A DNA stretch of 64,000 bases from Ustilago trichophora (GCA_900323505.1 OOIN01000005.1:186001-250000), one strand, 5' to 3'; positions 10,023 to 22,000 are shown, numbered from the stretch's first letter. Notes: generated by a model not told the origin, from the sequence alone. Program-made: numbers and translations.

Positions 10023-11327
10023 CTTGACGAAATATACGAAATGGGGGTGAGGTACGAAGACTTGGTGGTCAGGAAGGCGGATCGGCGGTGGTGTCGACGT
10101 ACTTGGCCTTCCTTTGCTTGCTCTCTCTTTGCTGTCTCTGTCTCTGCCACTCTCACCGTGCTGTGCTGTACCGTGCTGTGCTGACTGGGCTCTGAAATTC
10201 TCACCCAGTGTGGGCCTCTTCTTGTTCCTTGTCTGGCTTGGGGACTCTCTGGCTGGGCTGGCAACTTTGGTCGCGCGGGCACTCTTTGGGTTTGGACGAG
10301 AGGTGCTGCGGCAATTCCAATCTATCCCATCGATGCGTCGTAAGGATTTGTCATCTTTTTTCGGGTCCGCTTAAAATTACTTTGAAGCTGAATATCGCTT
10401 CGATCAAACACACGATGAGAAAAAAAAAAGACTGGGCCAGTGTCTGTGCCTTGGCATCATCGCGCGTCAAAGTTGACCGGCGCACACTGTTGGCAACTCT
10501 CCATTTCTTTCTCTCCCATGCGTTCAGCTGCAAGAGAGACCGAAGTTTGGCAGAGCGAGCTCTTCGCTTGTTTCTCACCCTGCTTTGCAAAAGTGTTGTT
10601 GTTTGACGGTGTGCTTGTGCAAGAGTGGTATGGTGGTGTAGGTGGTCGCTGGATTCTTGTACCGAGATGGTAGAGGAGGCGGGAAATCAACGTCGCCGGT
10701 GGCAGCAGAGCGCGGGGTGGTGCGAGTCGTGTCTTTCCATTTCGGGCAATTTTCCACATTCCGCTCCTTTTTTCTCCACTCTGACTTACCCCACGCATGA
10801 TCGACATTTGGTTGAGCCTCCGCTTTCCAGTCTAAACTGTTACAGCAGTCTCTTCTTGTTCTTCGGCCCGGTCAATTGTCTTGTCGCATGAGCGTTGTAC
10901 GCTCTGAGATCTGGTGATCTTGCAGATTGAACCTCGTTTGAAAGGAGCAGAAGCAGAAGCAGCAGCAGCAGCAGCAAGAAGTTTGGAGGTAGTTCGCCGG
11001 GGATATATGCTGCACTTTGGTGCGTCTCTCTTTGTAGCTCAACGAAAAAGTCCTCTTCGCAACGCCTCGTGCACTGCAACCGAGTCAAAAGTAGAGCTAA
11101 GCGAAGACCGACATCGCCCTCAAGACGGTTGCGGATTGCTGGTTGTCGGTCCGACTCGGCCCTTTGGTCTATACGAGAATATAGATCCCAGCACAAACCT
11201 ATACCGTTTACCATTTTTTGTCGGATATATATCCCCCCCCCCCCCCATCCCCCCCTCTCTTTCCATCCATCCTAACCTTCAAGAACGACCTTCCTGCATC
11301 CGCACCATCAGCCTCGAACAAGCAAAT
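10023..11327. other. intergenic, divergent promoter region of RPL29 and the GH125 gene
   Basis: 1.3 kb between the L29 start (minus) and the mannosidase start (plus). It holds both promoters and leaders. Seen here: a CAG/AGAAGC repeat at about 10940-10980, an ATATATAT stretch at 11225-11232 followed directly by 14 C residues (11233-11246), and a pyrimidine-rich leader up to the ATG at 11328. The open frame continues upstream of 11328, but that part looks like leader, not protein. Confidence 0.6.
11225..11246 (+). repeat. ATATATAT followed by a run of 14 C
   Basis: The AT run (11225-11232) lies about 95 bp before the mannosidase ATG and could act as a TATA element; the C run follows directly and is an unusual homopolymer for this window. 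Confidence 0.7.
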
Positions 11328-13151
11328 ATGAAATTCGCTCACCTCATACCTTTTACCACCCTGGCCCTCACCCTAGCCTCCTCGGCCTGGGCCGCCCCTC
11401 CGGCTCCCAACACGCAAGCGGCATTCCTCAACCATCTCATCTCTCGCAACGCCGACGGTCGAGCCACCGAAGATGCCTATGGAGACCCCACTTACACCTG
11501 GCCTGAGCCTAATCCTTCTCTACCCCTTGACTCCCTTCCCGACGCCCGACCCGAAAAGTCCTCTCGACGATTCCGCTCCCGTCTGGTCGAGGCCGAAATC
11601 CGCCGCATTACGGAAAAGATCTCTGACCCTGCTTTGAAGCGTATCTTCACCAACGCCTACCCGAACTCCCTCGATACTACGGTGGGGTGGACCGATTTGC
11701 AACTCAACAATCCTGACTCCACCACTGCTTTCCCTAGAGCATTCATCATTACCGGAGACATTCTCGCCGCATGGCTCAGAGATTCGTCCAACCAAATCTT
11801 CACTTACTTGCCTCTGCTTCAGAACCCTCCTGAACCGTATCAAGTAGGAGATGAGGACTGGACCAAGCTCTACAGGCTCGCTTTGGGACTTTTGTATCAA
11901 CAAAGCCAGCAAGTCATCACCTATCCTCTTGGAAACTCCTTCGGTCCGCCCAAAAGCGCTATCATCACCAACAAGAAAAACCCGGCCGTAGGAAACAGCG
12001 ATGACGCCGATTGGGTCCAGCCTCCCGTCCCCCACTCTAAATCTCACTACCTCCCGCAGCCTCCTAAGAATTACACCGGCGTCGACGCTACCGATGGCGT
12101 CTACCTCTGGGAAACAAAGTGGGAAGTAGACTCGCTCGCTGCCCACTTACGTCTGCCTTCTCTTATCGCAGAGTACTCTGGTCGGAAAGATTTTGTCAAC
12201 AACAAAACTTGGCAACGTGCTGTTCGTATGGCAATCGACACACTGCGTTCGCAACAACGCGGCAGTAGAGAGGAGCACGAGGCGTATGAGGCGAGTAACT
12301 CTACCACGATTTTGCCTGCCAATCTGACCGAGAGGAGTGAATGGGCACAGAGGTTTGGTACGCTTCAAGGGGGAGTATATCGATTCCAACGTTTGGATCG
12401 TTCCGCTACGGAAACAAAAGCCGATAAAGGTTGGGGAGAACCCGCACTTCGCAATGGCTTGGTCAAGAGTGGATTCCGTCCTTCCGATGACGCTACTACT
12501 TTGCCTCACCTTATCCCTTCCAATGCCCAGCTGGCTGTAGCACTTGAGAAGCTCTATCCTCTTCTTGAAGATGTCGACTCGATGAAGGATGTTGCATCGA
12601 ATGTCAAGTCTTTTGCTTCTGAAATTCGTTCTGCCATTACCCAATATGCCATCCTTCCCAATCACCTTGCGGATGACAACAAGGGCGGTGACATTTACGC
12701 TTTTGAAATCGACGGATATGGAAGTAGCTACTTTATGGACGATGCCAATGTCCCCTCTCTCCTCTCTCTACCTTACCTCGGCTATCTGAACGCTAGTGAT
12801 GAGGTCTATCAGCGAACGCGAAAGTTTGTCCTCTCGAAAAACACCTCCAAGTGGTTCTATCAAGGAAAAGATTTCTCCGGAATCGGTGGTCCACATGTCG
12901 GAACAAATTACGCTTGGCCTATGTCGAGAATCATGCAAATTTTAACAACAACAGATGCACAGGAACAGCAAGAGGCTCTCAGCTTGCTCAGAAATACCAC
13001 CGCGGGAACCGGACTGATTCATGAGAGTATCAACGTTCACAATGCTACCGATTTCACCAGACCTTGGTTTGGTTGGGCCAACGGCCTCTTCGGAGAGGCA
13101 GTCAGACACATCGAACAAACCAACCCGCAGGTCCTCCAGCACACTTACTAG
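11328..13151 (+). CDS. secreted GH125 exo-alpha-1,6-mannosidase (metal-independent alpha-mannosidase)
   Basis: A 607-residue glycoside hydrolase of family GH125 (formerly DUF1237), which removes terminal alpha-1,6-linked mannose from glycans. I chose the ATG at 11328 because it opens a clean signal peptide (MKFAHLIPFTTLALTLASS...AWA, cleavage near residue 20); the frame runs further upstream without protein-like sequence. Family hallmarks: GWTDLQ near 124, the block ITGDILAAWLRDSSNQ near 137-153 (its Asp is a conserved active-site residue), FEIDGYGSSYFMDDANVPSLL near 462-482 and HESINVHNATDFTRPWFGWAN near 565-585, including a conserved Glu. Several N-x-S/T sequons are consistent with secretion. 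Length is normal for fungal members. Likely substrates are fungal or host N- and O-mannans in the cell wall or outside the cell. Confidence 0.92.
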   Translation: MKFAHLIPFTTLALTLASSAWAAPPAPNTQAAFLNHLISRNADGRATEDAYGDPTYTWPEPNPSLPLDSLPDARPEKSSRRFRSRLVEAEIRRITEKISDPALKRIFTNAYPNSLDTTVGWTDLQLNNPDSTTAFPRAFIITGDILAAWLRDSSNQIFTYLPLLQNPPEPYQVGDEDWTKLYRLALGLLYQQSQQVITYPLGNSFGPPKSAIITNKKNPAVGNSDDADWVQPPVPHSKSHYLPQPPKNYTGVDATDGVYLWETKWEVDSLAAHLRLPSLIAEYSGRKDFVNNKTWQRAVRMAIDTLRSQQRGSREEHEAYEASNSTTILPANLTERSEWAQRFGTLQGGVYRFQRLDRSATETKADKGWGEPALRNGLVKSGFRPSDDATTLPHLIPSNAQLAVALEKLYPLLEDVDSMKDVASNVKSFASEIRSAITQYAILPNHLADDNKGGDIYAFEIDGYGSSYFMDDANVPSLLSLPYLGYLNASDEVYQRTRKFVLSKNTSKWFYQGKDFSGIGGPHVGTNYAWPMSRIMQILTTTDAQEQQEALSLLRNTTAGTGLIHESINVHNATDFTRPWFGWANGLFGEAVRHIEQTNPQVLQHTY

Positions 13152-13427
13152 ATCCAGGAGACTCGTAATCGGCTGTCAGACCCGTCTCACTAGAAACGCA
13201 AATCTCTCGACGCATACAAGGAGTGGATAGGACTTGCACGCCGACTGATGAACGTACCCTCTCACACGACACAGATGTAACTTATGACTCGTTTGACAAT
13301 TAAAAGAAATCACAGTTTGGGCCAGAAACAAGGAGCAGAGTGTACACAGATGCGGGTGTATTCGATTGATTGCGTGCGTGGTGATACAGCACTTGGCCCT
13401 TGGCCGCAGTTCTTCCCAGAGAATATG

Positions 13428-16292
13428 CTAGGAAGATCCAGACTTGGAGTGCTCCTCCTCATCATCGTCACTGTTTGGCGAGAGCAAAAACTCCAACATT
13501 CTTCGATGGCCCTTCAATCGCATCAGCTCCTTGATCGCCCTCAATTGCTGAATCTCCTTTCTCTCCTCCTCGTACTGTTCCGTTAGGTGGTAAGCGGTTC
13601 TGAGGGCGATCTGACTTTCGCTGCTTTGCTCCGAATGCTTGTCCTTCTCCTGCTTGTGCTTTGTAGCGTTGCCGTTGGCTTTGAGGGTGATTTTCTTGGA
13701 CCTTACCTCAACCGGTACTGTGTGGCTCTTGGATGCGGGTGTAGAGGTGGCAGCGGTTACGGCCGGGGAGATGGAGCGGAGCTTCTTGTTGGGAGTGTTG
13801 TTGGGGGAGCCTGCGATGGCAGATTCTGCGGCCACGGCTGCTTTGCGTTTGGAAAGACGAATGGGATCACCGCTAGATACGCCGGAGGCGGCTTCCAGAG
13901 CAATCTGCTTGATCAATTCTTCTTCGGATAACGCGGGTGCGGTGGCGGCAGGAGCCGGCGGTGCAACGGGTTGAGTTGCGGGGCCTGGTGGTGCTGGAGC
14001 AGGTACAGTTGCAGGAGCAGGTGCGGGTGCGGGTGCTGGAGAGACCTCGCTTTCGCTCTCTGACAAACTCGACAGCGGCGACAACGTCGACGAATCGGAA
14101 CTCTCTGGTGCGTCCAAAGACGATCGTAGATTCGACTCGGGCACGTCTTGATTCTGCAGATCGATACCCAGCGCAGTGGCGATCAGCTGTCTTGTCTTGG
14201 ACGGGCGCTTGAAGCACAGATCTTCCACTTCACCGCCAGCCAAGTCATCGGCTATTAGCCTGGTAGCTGCAATATCAGCAAGGGCGTCAAGACCGCTCAG
14301 TGGATACTCGCGTTTACCGAAAGGTCTGTATCGCGACTCGTCTGGGGTGACACCCTCTTCAACGGCCACCAATCTAGTCGGCACTCGACCTGCGATCTCG
14401 TCGGCAGCAATGTAGAAGACGCTGCCGATCTTGCTCGAGTCATCGGCTCGCAGCTTGCTCCAAAAGTCGGTGCGGATCACCTTTTCTGGGAAACGGTATC
14501 GAATCTTGGATGCCAGCCTGGTGCCTCCAGCTGTGACAGAGGGGGCATCAGTGACACCTGGCACGACCGAAATTTCCTTCACGCCAGATTGTAGGCTGCC
14601 TGTGATGCCGTTGGCGCCCATCAGCTCCTCCATGGGATCCGGGATGATGTCAATATCGCCATTGTTGAGGACTCGCGTCCGAAAGTGCTTACCGGGGCCG
14701 ATAGTCTTGGCGGAGGGAATGGGCAGGTCGAGCGTCTTGGGGACGGCGGTGCCAATCCTTGCAACACGTCGACGGTCATTGACGTGGTCACTGTGCGCAG
14801 GGCACATCCATTTGCGCAAGTTGCTCGGCATGCCTAGCATGGGAGGGTCGACGCAGTCAATGTGCCAGTGGAGGAGACAAAAGTCGCAGCTGATGATCTT
14901 GCGCCAGCCCGTGCCTTCCCTAATGGTATGTTCGGCGGGCGTCGATGCGGCGACATGGCCAAATGCATCGTTGAGGCCTGCTTTGGAAACACCGCTCGTC
15001 CGCAATTTCGAGGCAGCACCTCCTTGCTCAGACTCGGAAGGGAGTGCTGTTCCTCCGCAGCGGAAGCAAAGCACAGCATCACCATTCTTGTCCTTGAGCC
15101 GGTACGGATCGCGTGCCTCGATCTGCCCATGCTTGTTAGGCTTGACCGGTCGCACCATCGCACCATTGATATAGTCGCCATCGTTGGCCGTAGCCACGTC
15201 TTTGAAGTATGTACGCACATCGGCGGGCAACTGGAAGCTCTTTGGGTTCTGCCGCGACAGCACTGGGAGGAGATAGCCGAAAGGACCAAGCCCTTTTGGT
15301 TTCGATGCTGCTTTGGGTTTGCGTTCTGCCACGCAGACGCTGCAGAACCACATCTCGTCCATATTCAACTCGGCTTCTGCCGAGCCCGCCTTTCCGTTAC
15401 CCTTTTGCGCTGCATTCGCTTTTGCTGGACCCAAGACCTCAGCAGCGTTAGATGCCGGCATCTCATCGATGTCCAAAGGTGGACTCATGCAGAAGAAGTG
15501 GAAGCTGCGTGGGCATCCATCGCAGCAAACGAAGCGTCCATGACCACCGCAGGTCTCGCAAAAGTCATTGTTTGCGGTGCCCTTGTCCTCGAGCCTGGGA
15601 GTGAGGTTGGTGTCGATGGACGTCGAACTGGGACCAGCTGGGACGATGGCACCTGCGATGCCTGGGATGGTGCGTAATCGACCTTCAAGCGTGTACATCA
15701 TTCCAGGAGGAGGCTCGACAAGAGGAGGCGGCACAATGGTTCGAGCTGCATTGCCCTTTTTGCTTCCAGCTGGAGTCGGCGTGGTGGCTTGCGTAGGGGC
15801 ACCACCAGTGCTGCTGACGGAAGGAGAGCGACGAGCACGTGCTTCATCTTGCAAGAGCGACTCGCGATGCTTTTTGAGGCCCATGGGATCGGCGTAGGCG
15901 TTAGTGATGGATTGTGATGCTTGCAGAGATGCACCTCTGTTCGAAGGGTTTCGACGCAGAGCCGCAGATGGAGAAGCTTCAACGATCTCGCCTGTGATTG
16001 CTGCACTTGGTGTCGAGAGGAGAGCGCCCGCTGCGGTTGGCTTGGACGGTGTTGCTGCACGTGAGGCCGGCGCAGGTGATTGTGCTGGCGCTGGCGCTGG
16101 CGCTTCAGCTGGAATTTGGGCGATGCTGTCGAGGGCAAGAGAAGCGGCTGGGCTGGTTTCGCGGGTAGCCGTCGCCGTGGCGACAGACTCTGCGTCAGTC
16201 AATACGTCAGCAAGGAGCGGGTCGACGACGTTGCTCTCAGCAGGTGCCGACAACTCGCGCGGGGCGTCGGCTGGCTTTGTTGTATCTGCCAC
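13428..16292 (-). CDS. double PHD-finger protein, Rco1-like (Rpd3S histone deacetylase complex)
   Basis: A 954-residue nuclear protein. A low-complexity Ala/Pro/Ser N-terminus (1-240) leads to PHD finger 1 at about 245-325 (CETCGGHGRFVCCDGCPRSF, FHFFC, then WFCSVC). A linker with GPFGYLLPVLSRQNPKSFQLP follows, then a second atypical PHD finger at about 410-515 (CFRCGG, then ISCDFCLLHWHIDCVDPP, WMCPAH). This two-finger layout and linker match Rco1, the subunit that lets Rpd3S read histone H3 tails and deacetylate transcribed chromatin. A conserved central region follows (FRTRVLNNGDIDIIPDP). The C-terminus is Pro/Ala-rich with a short coiled coil (EQYEEERKEIQQLRAIKELM). No intron is seen. A general double-PHD regulator outside Rpd3S is the alternative. 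Confidence 0.8.
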   Translation of the reverse strand: MADTTKPADAPRELSAPAESNVVDPLLADVLTDAESVATATATRETSPAASLALDSIAQIPAEAPAPAPAQSPAPASRAATPSKPTAAGALLSTPSAAITGEIVEASPSAALRRNPSNRGASLQASQSITNAYADPMGLKKHRESLLQDEARARRSPSVSSTGGAPTQATTPTPAGSKKGNAARTIVPPPLVEPPPGMMYTLEGRLRTIPGIAGAIVPAGPSSTSIDTNLTPRLEDKGTANNDFCETCGGHGRFVCCDGCPRSFHFFCMSPPLDIDEMPASNAAEVLGPAKANAAQKGNGKAGSAEAELNMDEMWFCSVCVAERKPKAASKPKGLGPFGYLLPVLSRQNPKSFQLPADVRTYFKDVATANDGDYINGAMVRPVKPNKHGQIEARDPYRLKDKNGDAVLCFRCGGTALPSESEQGGAASKLRTSGVSKAGLNDAFGHVAASTPAEHTIREGTGWRKIISCDFCLLHWHIDCVDPPMLGMPSNLRKWMCPAHSDHVNDRRRVARIGTAVPKTLDLPIPSAKTIGPGKHFRTRVLNNGDIDIIPDPMEELMGANGITGSLQSGVKEISVVPGVTDAPSVTAGGTRLASKIRYRFPEKVIRTDFWSKLRADDSSKIGSVFYIAADEIAGRVPTRLVAVEEGVTPDESRYRPFGKREYPLSGLDALADIAATRLIADDLAGGEVEDLCFKRPSKTRQLIATALGIDLQNQDVPESNLRSSLDAPESSDSSTLSPLSSLSESESEVSPAPAPAPAPATVPAPAPPGPATQPVAPPAPAATAPALSEEELIKQIALEAASGVSSGDPIRLSKRKAAVAAESAIAGSPNNTPNKKLRSISPAVTAATSTPASKSHTVPVEVRSKKITLKANGNATKHKQEKDKHSEQSSESQIALRTAYHLTEQYEEERKEIQQLRAIKELMRLKGHRRMLEFLLSPNSDDDEEEHSKSGSS

Positions 16293-16729
16293 ATCGCCTG
16301 AGGTTGCCTCGCTGCGATGGTCAAATCATACCATGATCGATATCACGAAAGTGACCAAGACGAAATTAGGCATCCAACCAGAATAGAGAGGGGGAGAGCG
16401 CGTTGTCAGTGATAAGCCCGAACAAAGCCAAGAGAAAGAATTGAAGGCAAAGTTAAACTGAGATGCACTGAGCCTCTGGTCTACGAACAGCGTTGGGCTC
16501 TCGAGACAATCGGCGTTTGCGGATGCGGACATGCGAAAAAGGCCAAATCCGCGCGTCGAATGTCGCTTGGCCAGCGCGAAAAATGCCGAATTTTGTGAGA
16601 GTTTTTCCATCGATCGGCTTCCAAGCCATGTCTGTGCTCCTTTTTTTTTCCACTGGCTGGCCTTTTCTCCTCGCGGCAGATCGGCCAATGCGCGCCCAAT
16701 CTCGTTGCCCAACGCTTTGAAGCCATCCA
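16293..16729. other. intergenic, promoter of the PHD gene
   Basis: 437 bp between the stop of the upstream two-exon gene (16730) and the ATG of the Rco1-like gene, both on the minus strand. It should contain the promoter and leader of the latter. No gene is supported. Confidence 0.55.
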
Positions 16730-17995
16730 TCAGATGTCTGGCTGGCTGATGAAGGCTGTGCGCAGCACAGATAGTGGCGTCTCGATTGTATCGTCCCACT
16801 TGTTCTTCCTGCGCCAACCTTCCTTCCATCATGCTCGGCCAGGTTTTTCCGGGCGAATGTGTACCAAATGCGAGTCCGGATTCACCTCTTGAGAAGCAAG
16901 ATGGACCGTGTCTACATACCTTTGTGATCGATGCGCGTCTGTGGAACTTTTGCTAGACTCTGCTGGTGTCTTCTTTAGGGTCTGAAAGAGAACAAAAGGC
17001 ATCTTGCCGTTCGCATTGACGGGCGGGACAAAGTCGGCAGGGGCTTGTGGGGGCGCTGGTTTGCGCTGCGTACCGTTGGCAGCTGTGCTTGGGCCTCGTC
17101 GTTTCGGGTTTGGAGGTTGAAGGGGCACGTCTGTCAACGCAGGATTGAGAGGAGGGTAGGCAGGATCAGCTGGCAGAGTGGGCGGAGGACCCATGACTTC
17201 TGTCCGCAGTTCATCGCCCTCGAGTGGCACGTTGCGACTAGTATTTGGGGTCAAAAGTGCTGCGATCGTCGGTGGTTGCGTGACGGCTGTGGCAGCAGCA
17301 GTAGCAATGTTCTGTGCTGAGCGCGTATCCGATGCTTTGCTGCTCGACGCGCCGACGAGCCCACCTGCCAATGGCGATGGGGCCTGAGCTGCAACTGCAT
17401 CAGCAGGCTGTGTTTCTGTTGGCTCAATTGGTTCGGAGCTTGCTGTGATAGTGACTGCTGGTGATGGTGACGGTGCCGATCCTGATGCTGGTCCTTGCGG
17501 TGCTTGCATCTCTACATCTTCAAGTGCTGCTGCAGAATCTTCAGCTTTCGAAGACGACCCAGCCTGTTCTTCTACCTGTGCCTCTGTTGGCAGAGATGCT
17601 GGCGTCGACATTTTGCGCTGTGCTTCGCGCAGACTTGCTGCCTTTGCCTTGACGGCAAGCTCGAACCAATTCGACGAACGAGACGTGGTGGTCGTCGAAA
17701 CGAGTCCCGTTGGCGTCATGGGACTGTCAATGTTCCCACCAAGCACTCTCCTGCGTTGTTGTGATGACTGCTGTCCTTGAAGAGAGAAGATGACTTTTGG
17801 ATTCTCTCTCCCAGCAGATTTGTGGTTGTTCTCGCGATCCCGTTCTTTGAATGAGGATGCGTTCTGAGCTGTAAGACTAGCGACTGCGGGCTTATCGCGG
17901 CTGCCAGCACAGCTTTGTGTGCCCTCGTTCGCTCTATGAAGATCAGAGTAGTCTTGCGATCTGTCTATGGATGACGCGAACGGCAAAGGTAGCAT
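16730..17995 (-). CDS. hypothetical two-exon protein with a conserved-looking C-terminus
   Basis: I do not recognise this protein. The main exon is low in complexity (Ser/Ala/Pro-rich) with two more ordered patches: RRRVLGGNIDSPMTPTGL with NWFELAVKAKAASLREAQRKM just after it, and MPFVLFQTLKKTP near the 3' end. The unspliced frame runs to 16829, but a donor GTATGT at 16919-16914 and an acceptor GGCGCAG ending at 16809 define a 111-nt intron. After splicing the reading continues as R-KNKWDDTIETPLSVLRT... and stops at 16730, a much more protein-like ending than the read-through. The start is uncertain: I use the Met at 17995, because the frame upstream to 18280 looks non-coding; a further 5' exon is possible. 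CDS: 17995-16920 joined to 16808-16730, 384 residues. SP/TP sites hint at cell-cycle phosphorylation, which is inference. Confidence 0.6.
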
Positions 17996-19031
17996 GCCCT
18001 TGAGAATATGTTTTAAACACTTGTTGATGTGGATGCCAGGTGGTCTTGACCTGCAGATTAAACTCTTATTCGAGAACAGCCTTTCCTTGCTATTGTATGA
18101 GGATGTTCCTTCGACCAGATGTGAGCCCGACGGTGTCCGAACGGTGCAAATCTTGATTTGGGGTCCTTTACGAAAACCAATGAGTGGGACCAGTACGTCG
18201 AGTGCCTCTCGGTCATGCGCCCCCTGCGTGAGCTTTGCGGTTGTGAAGCAGAGGTCCGAGCCGATATCGTGCGCTCCCAATTCAAAATAGTGCCTGGATT
18301 CGTAGATCCTACTCCATTCCTCGTCGACAGATCGAGTTGCGGTTTCGAATTCGTGGTGTTACCCTTCGTTCGTTGCCCGAGATCGCTGTGAATCTTAGTG
18401 ATTGCCTTCGAGCAAGTTCGATCTGCCCGTATGTATCGATATGTGCGCCTTCGTAATGCCAACGTTGGGAATATCTGAATGCGAGAGCGTGGGCGGTCCT
18501 TGTACTCAGAGGCGGATCGCGTTGGATGACGAAAGATAGATGGAGGACATCACAAATTCAACCTTTGGCTCCATGGCTGGCTCGCGTCTTGGGGGGGAAA
18601 TTTTTGGACCCCGATTTCCGACCGCGCCGCCACGCTTCACGAGACGCGAAAACGAGCCTCTTTGTCAGAGAGAAAGAGAGAGAGAGAGAGGCGAGGAGAC
18701 AAAGCGACACAACCACACAGCGCGAAAGACACACAGACAACGCTTGAATGTGGCATCGGGAGGTGCATCAATCACACCCTCTTCGCTCCGATTTCCACTG
18801 TCGGCACCGCCGCACATTGCGACACCACGTGTCTTCAAACGTAAGCATCTTTTGGCACGACAGGTGCATGTCATTCATTCACATCGTAAAGTTGAGCTTG
18901 TCCACCTCATCTCGATATGGCATTCCGTTTGTCACAATGCTACAGTGTTGGTGCGACGAGTGATGACATTCTTCCTCAATAGACTTGCCCATTCGCGGCT
19001 GTATTGCATCGTACATCTGCAGCGTAAAGTT
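17996..19031. other. intergenic between COG1 and the two-exon hypothetical gene
   Basis: About 1 kb on the 3' side of COG1 and upstream of the hypothetical gene. It contains a GA-rich simple repeat at 18667-18690. The upstream part of the hypothetical gene's frame (to 18280) lies here and may include an unrecognised 5' exon. Confidence 0.5.
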
Positions 19032-22000
19032 TCAACGGACGGGAAGCGGCGAGAATCGTTCTACCTTCTTGCGCGTCAGCGTGAGGATGGGCTTGACTTG
19101 TCCGGTCGCGGAAGCTGGCTCTGCCCGTGAGAGAACCATCCCTGTCGTGACCGAGTCTTGTTGTGATGCCGTTGCTGTGGTGGCAAGCGCGAGTACGAGC
19201 GGCGATAGCGCCAGACGGTTGCGGTGGAGGCTGGCGTCTGTAGCAATGTGCTTGCTCAGGCTTGCAGCGTCACATGCCAGCAGCGCCCGTAGTGCGACAG
19301 TGTCGTTAGCGGATGCTCCTTCGCTTGTCGCGACGCCATCTAGGATGCTGCGAACCTGCTGAGCCAGCTCAGCACCTGCAAGTGCTGGACCAAGCTGAAC
19401 AATCGACTCGGACAGCATGGCCAGAGCGCACAGCATCGAGGTTGAAACTGACGACTCTGACGACTCTGACGACTCTGACGCATCTAGGCTAGCGTGACTG
19501 GCAGTACTGCCCTTGAGCACAGCCGAAATACGCTGCTCGAGCTGAGGTCTCCAAATGCGCTCCAAGGCCGCTTTGATCGGTTGTCGAGACTTGGTGCTAG
19601 CTTCCTTGGTCCACGTACCGGTGGCAAGCACAGCAATCAATCGCATTACGAGCGAAGTCGATATCGAGACACTAGTTGCGACACTTGTCTCTGATGTTGG
19701 CTGTGCCTGGTCTAGCATGTCGGTCAGTCCTTTCTCGACCTCTGCCCGGGAAGAAGCAAGGATGGAGTCGAACCTTGCTCGAATGGAACTACTTGCTTCG
19801 GCAAACCTTTCGTCAGCTTCTAGCTCTCGTTGGTACAAGTGCACTTCTGCCGAGAGTGTCGCTAATGGGATCTCGTACAGGCTCGCTAAGCGGTCCACCT
19901 GCTGTGATCGACCGGAGACGTGGTCTTGAAGTGTTGCGGCAAAGGTGTGGCTTGCTTTTGTCGGGCTTGCAACTTCGTCTGCGCTTCGACTTGAGCCTGA
20001 CGCGGCCTCGGCCTCGATCGAGTGAAATAGTGCAACAAGAGGTGGATCGACACGAAGAGAGGCGTCGTCTTGAGGTTTCGACCCAGGCTGCAAGGAAGCC
20101 ACCACCTGCTCTGTGTTAGAGAGCAGCTCCTGACCGGCACGTTGAAGCTTCTGCTCCATGAGATGCACCAGACGCTCTTGCAGGATCGAATCAACGGCCT
20201 CTTCGAGTTGTTGCAATTCAGCATGGACCATAGTCTCTGCCTCCTGATGCCGCTCATCTTTCGATCCTTCAGCTCCGACAAGCTTGCGCGAAACGATACG
20301 GCGTACTCGATGAATAGCAAGGCGAAGCGACCTTCTGATGACAGCCAGCTCACTGACGTCGCTCAGCTCCGAGAGCAAAGAGCGCAGAGTGTCTGGAGCT
20401 GTGCTTCCCGACGCGCCAATGATGATTTCGCGTGCTTTGGCCGACCAGGAAGAAAGCTCGGCGAGGACCTGACCCGGCGCTTTGGAGTCTTGGCTCTCGA
20501 GATCGAGGAATGGAGCAAAGCTCCACAGAGATGGTGGAAGGAGGCGCAAAAGGACGCGTGCGGATGGCAAAGCCTGAATCACGCTGATTGTTGACACTCG
20601 TAGTGGTCGATTCTGTTCAGCTCTTGAATGGTTCGGCGCTGCCTCGGGTGCGACCTCTGCCGTAGCTTCTGTGGTTGGCAAGCCATGACTCGACCTTCTG
20701 CGAAGAGCTCGCAGGGCAGCGGCGCTCTGGCGCGCGGTTGGACCATCGCTGTTCCCGGTAGGATGTGGCAGCAGGGATGTGCGCTCCGAGGTAGGAGATG
20801 TGGATGGGTTCGCGCTGGTGATAAAGTTGGCAGGGTCGATGATCGTGGTGAGCAAGTCTAGCAGCAAGGGTCGTGATGAGGAGGTCGCTCCTGCCTTGGG
20901 CGGGAGTACGAAGATCTGAACCGCGTGCTGCAGCGTTCGAGCGAAAAGTGTGACCAGCTGGGCTATCGTCTGGGACGCTTGTGCCGCTCTGTCTTGTTCC
21001 GCTTCATGCGCTGCTTCAAATTCTCGACTGGTGGTCCCTTGTCGACGCTCGCCACGGTGATGTGAGGTGTGGCCTGCCTTTCTCCTGTGCACCATCCGAC
21101 GCATCGCTGTCAACCTTTGAGAGAGAAGTAGATGAACAGCCTGGTCGAGTTTGGTTCCATCGATGAGCATGAGGGCAGCGAGCTGATCCACCACTGCCAT
21201 TGATTCGATGTCAGCATCCGATAGAAGAGCGACGGCACGATGCACGACCTGCTTGCGCATGGGCAGCATACTTTGCCATTGCTTTTCAATGAAAGGAAAG
21301 ATCTTCTTGACGTTGACTTTGAGCAAAGACACGGCTTCGGATGCAGAGCCGATGCCTTCTTCGCCATCAGTGGTCAATGCTGACTGAGTATCCGTATCCG
21401 AGAGCGGGGCAGTGTCGATGAGATCCCACCAGGTGGCTCTAGTAAGCATGAACGCCCAGGCAGCTTGCAGCGTCTTTCCCTTTTCGATCGACTTCCAGAC
21501 GTACTCGGGCGCGTCCATGATGAGACGCAACGAAGCGCCGAGCACGTAGATCGCTTCCTGTTGGAGGGACGAAGCGTCGACGTCTGGCACGGCGGGTAGG
21601 TGCTGAGTCGGCAAAAAGCTTTTGCGTCGATTAGCTTTCTTGGATGATTCTCCCTTGTCGTCATCAAGAGCAGCCGATCTGATGCCTTGAGAGAGTTCGT
21701 CAAGTCTCTGTGCGAGCTGACTTGAGCTGCCAGCCATGTCGATGATGGTATTGGCTGTGCCGAGCAGATCCTCGTAGCGCTGACCTACAAGGGCTCTCAG
21801 CTCTTCCTGCTTGCCAAGTGCAATACTCCTGACAGCGCGCTCGTATGCCTCGACTTCCTTGACCGTCAAAGAGCGGAACAAGGTATCCGGCTCTGTACCA
21901 AAGGGGTCGAAGCCTGTGGCTTGAAAGACGCGGCTTGCTTCGTTAGGCACTGACGTCCTCCTCGGCAGTCTATCTGTTGAGTATGGCATATCGATGCTGG

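Noticed and set aside
10914..11327. 138-residue N-terminal extension of the GH125 frame
   Set aside because: It lacks protein-like character, contains the poly-C translation, and would bury a perfect signal peptide starting at 11328.
14431..15677. Plus-strand open frames of 247 and 271 codons
   Set aside because: They lie antisense to the PHD-finger coding region, which has clear zinc-ligand spacing on the minus strand.
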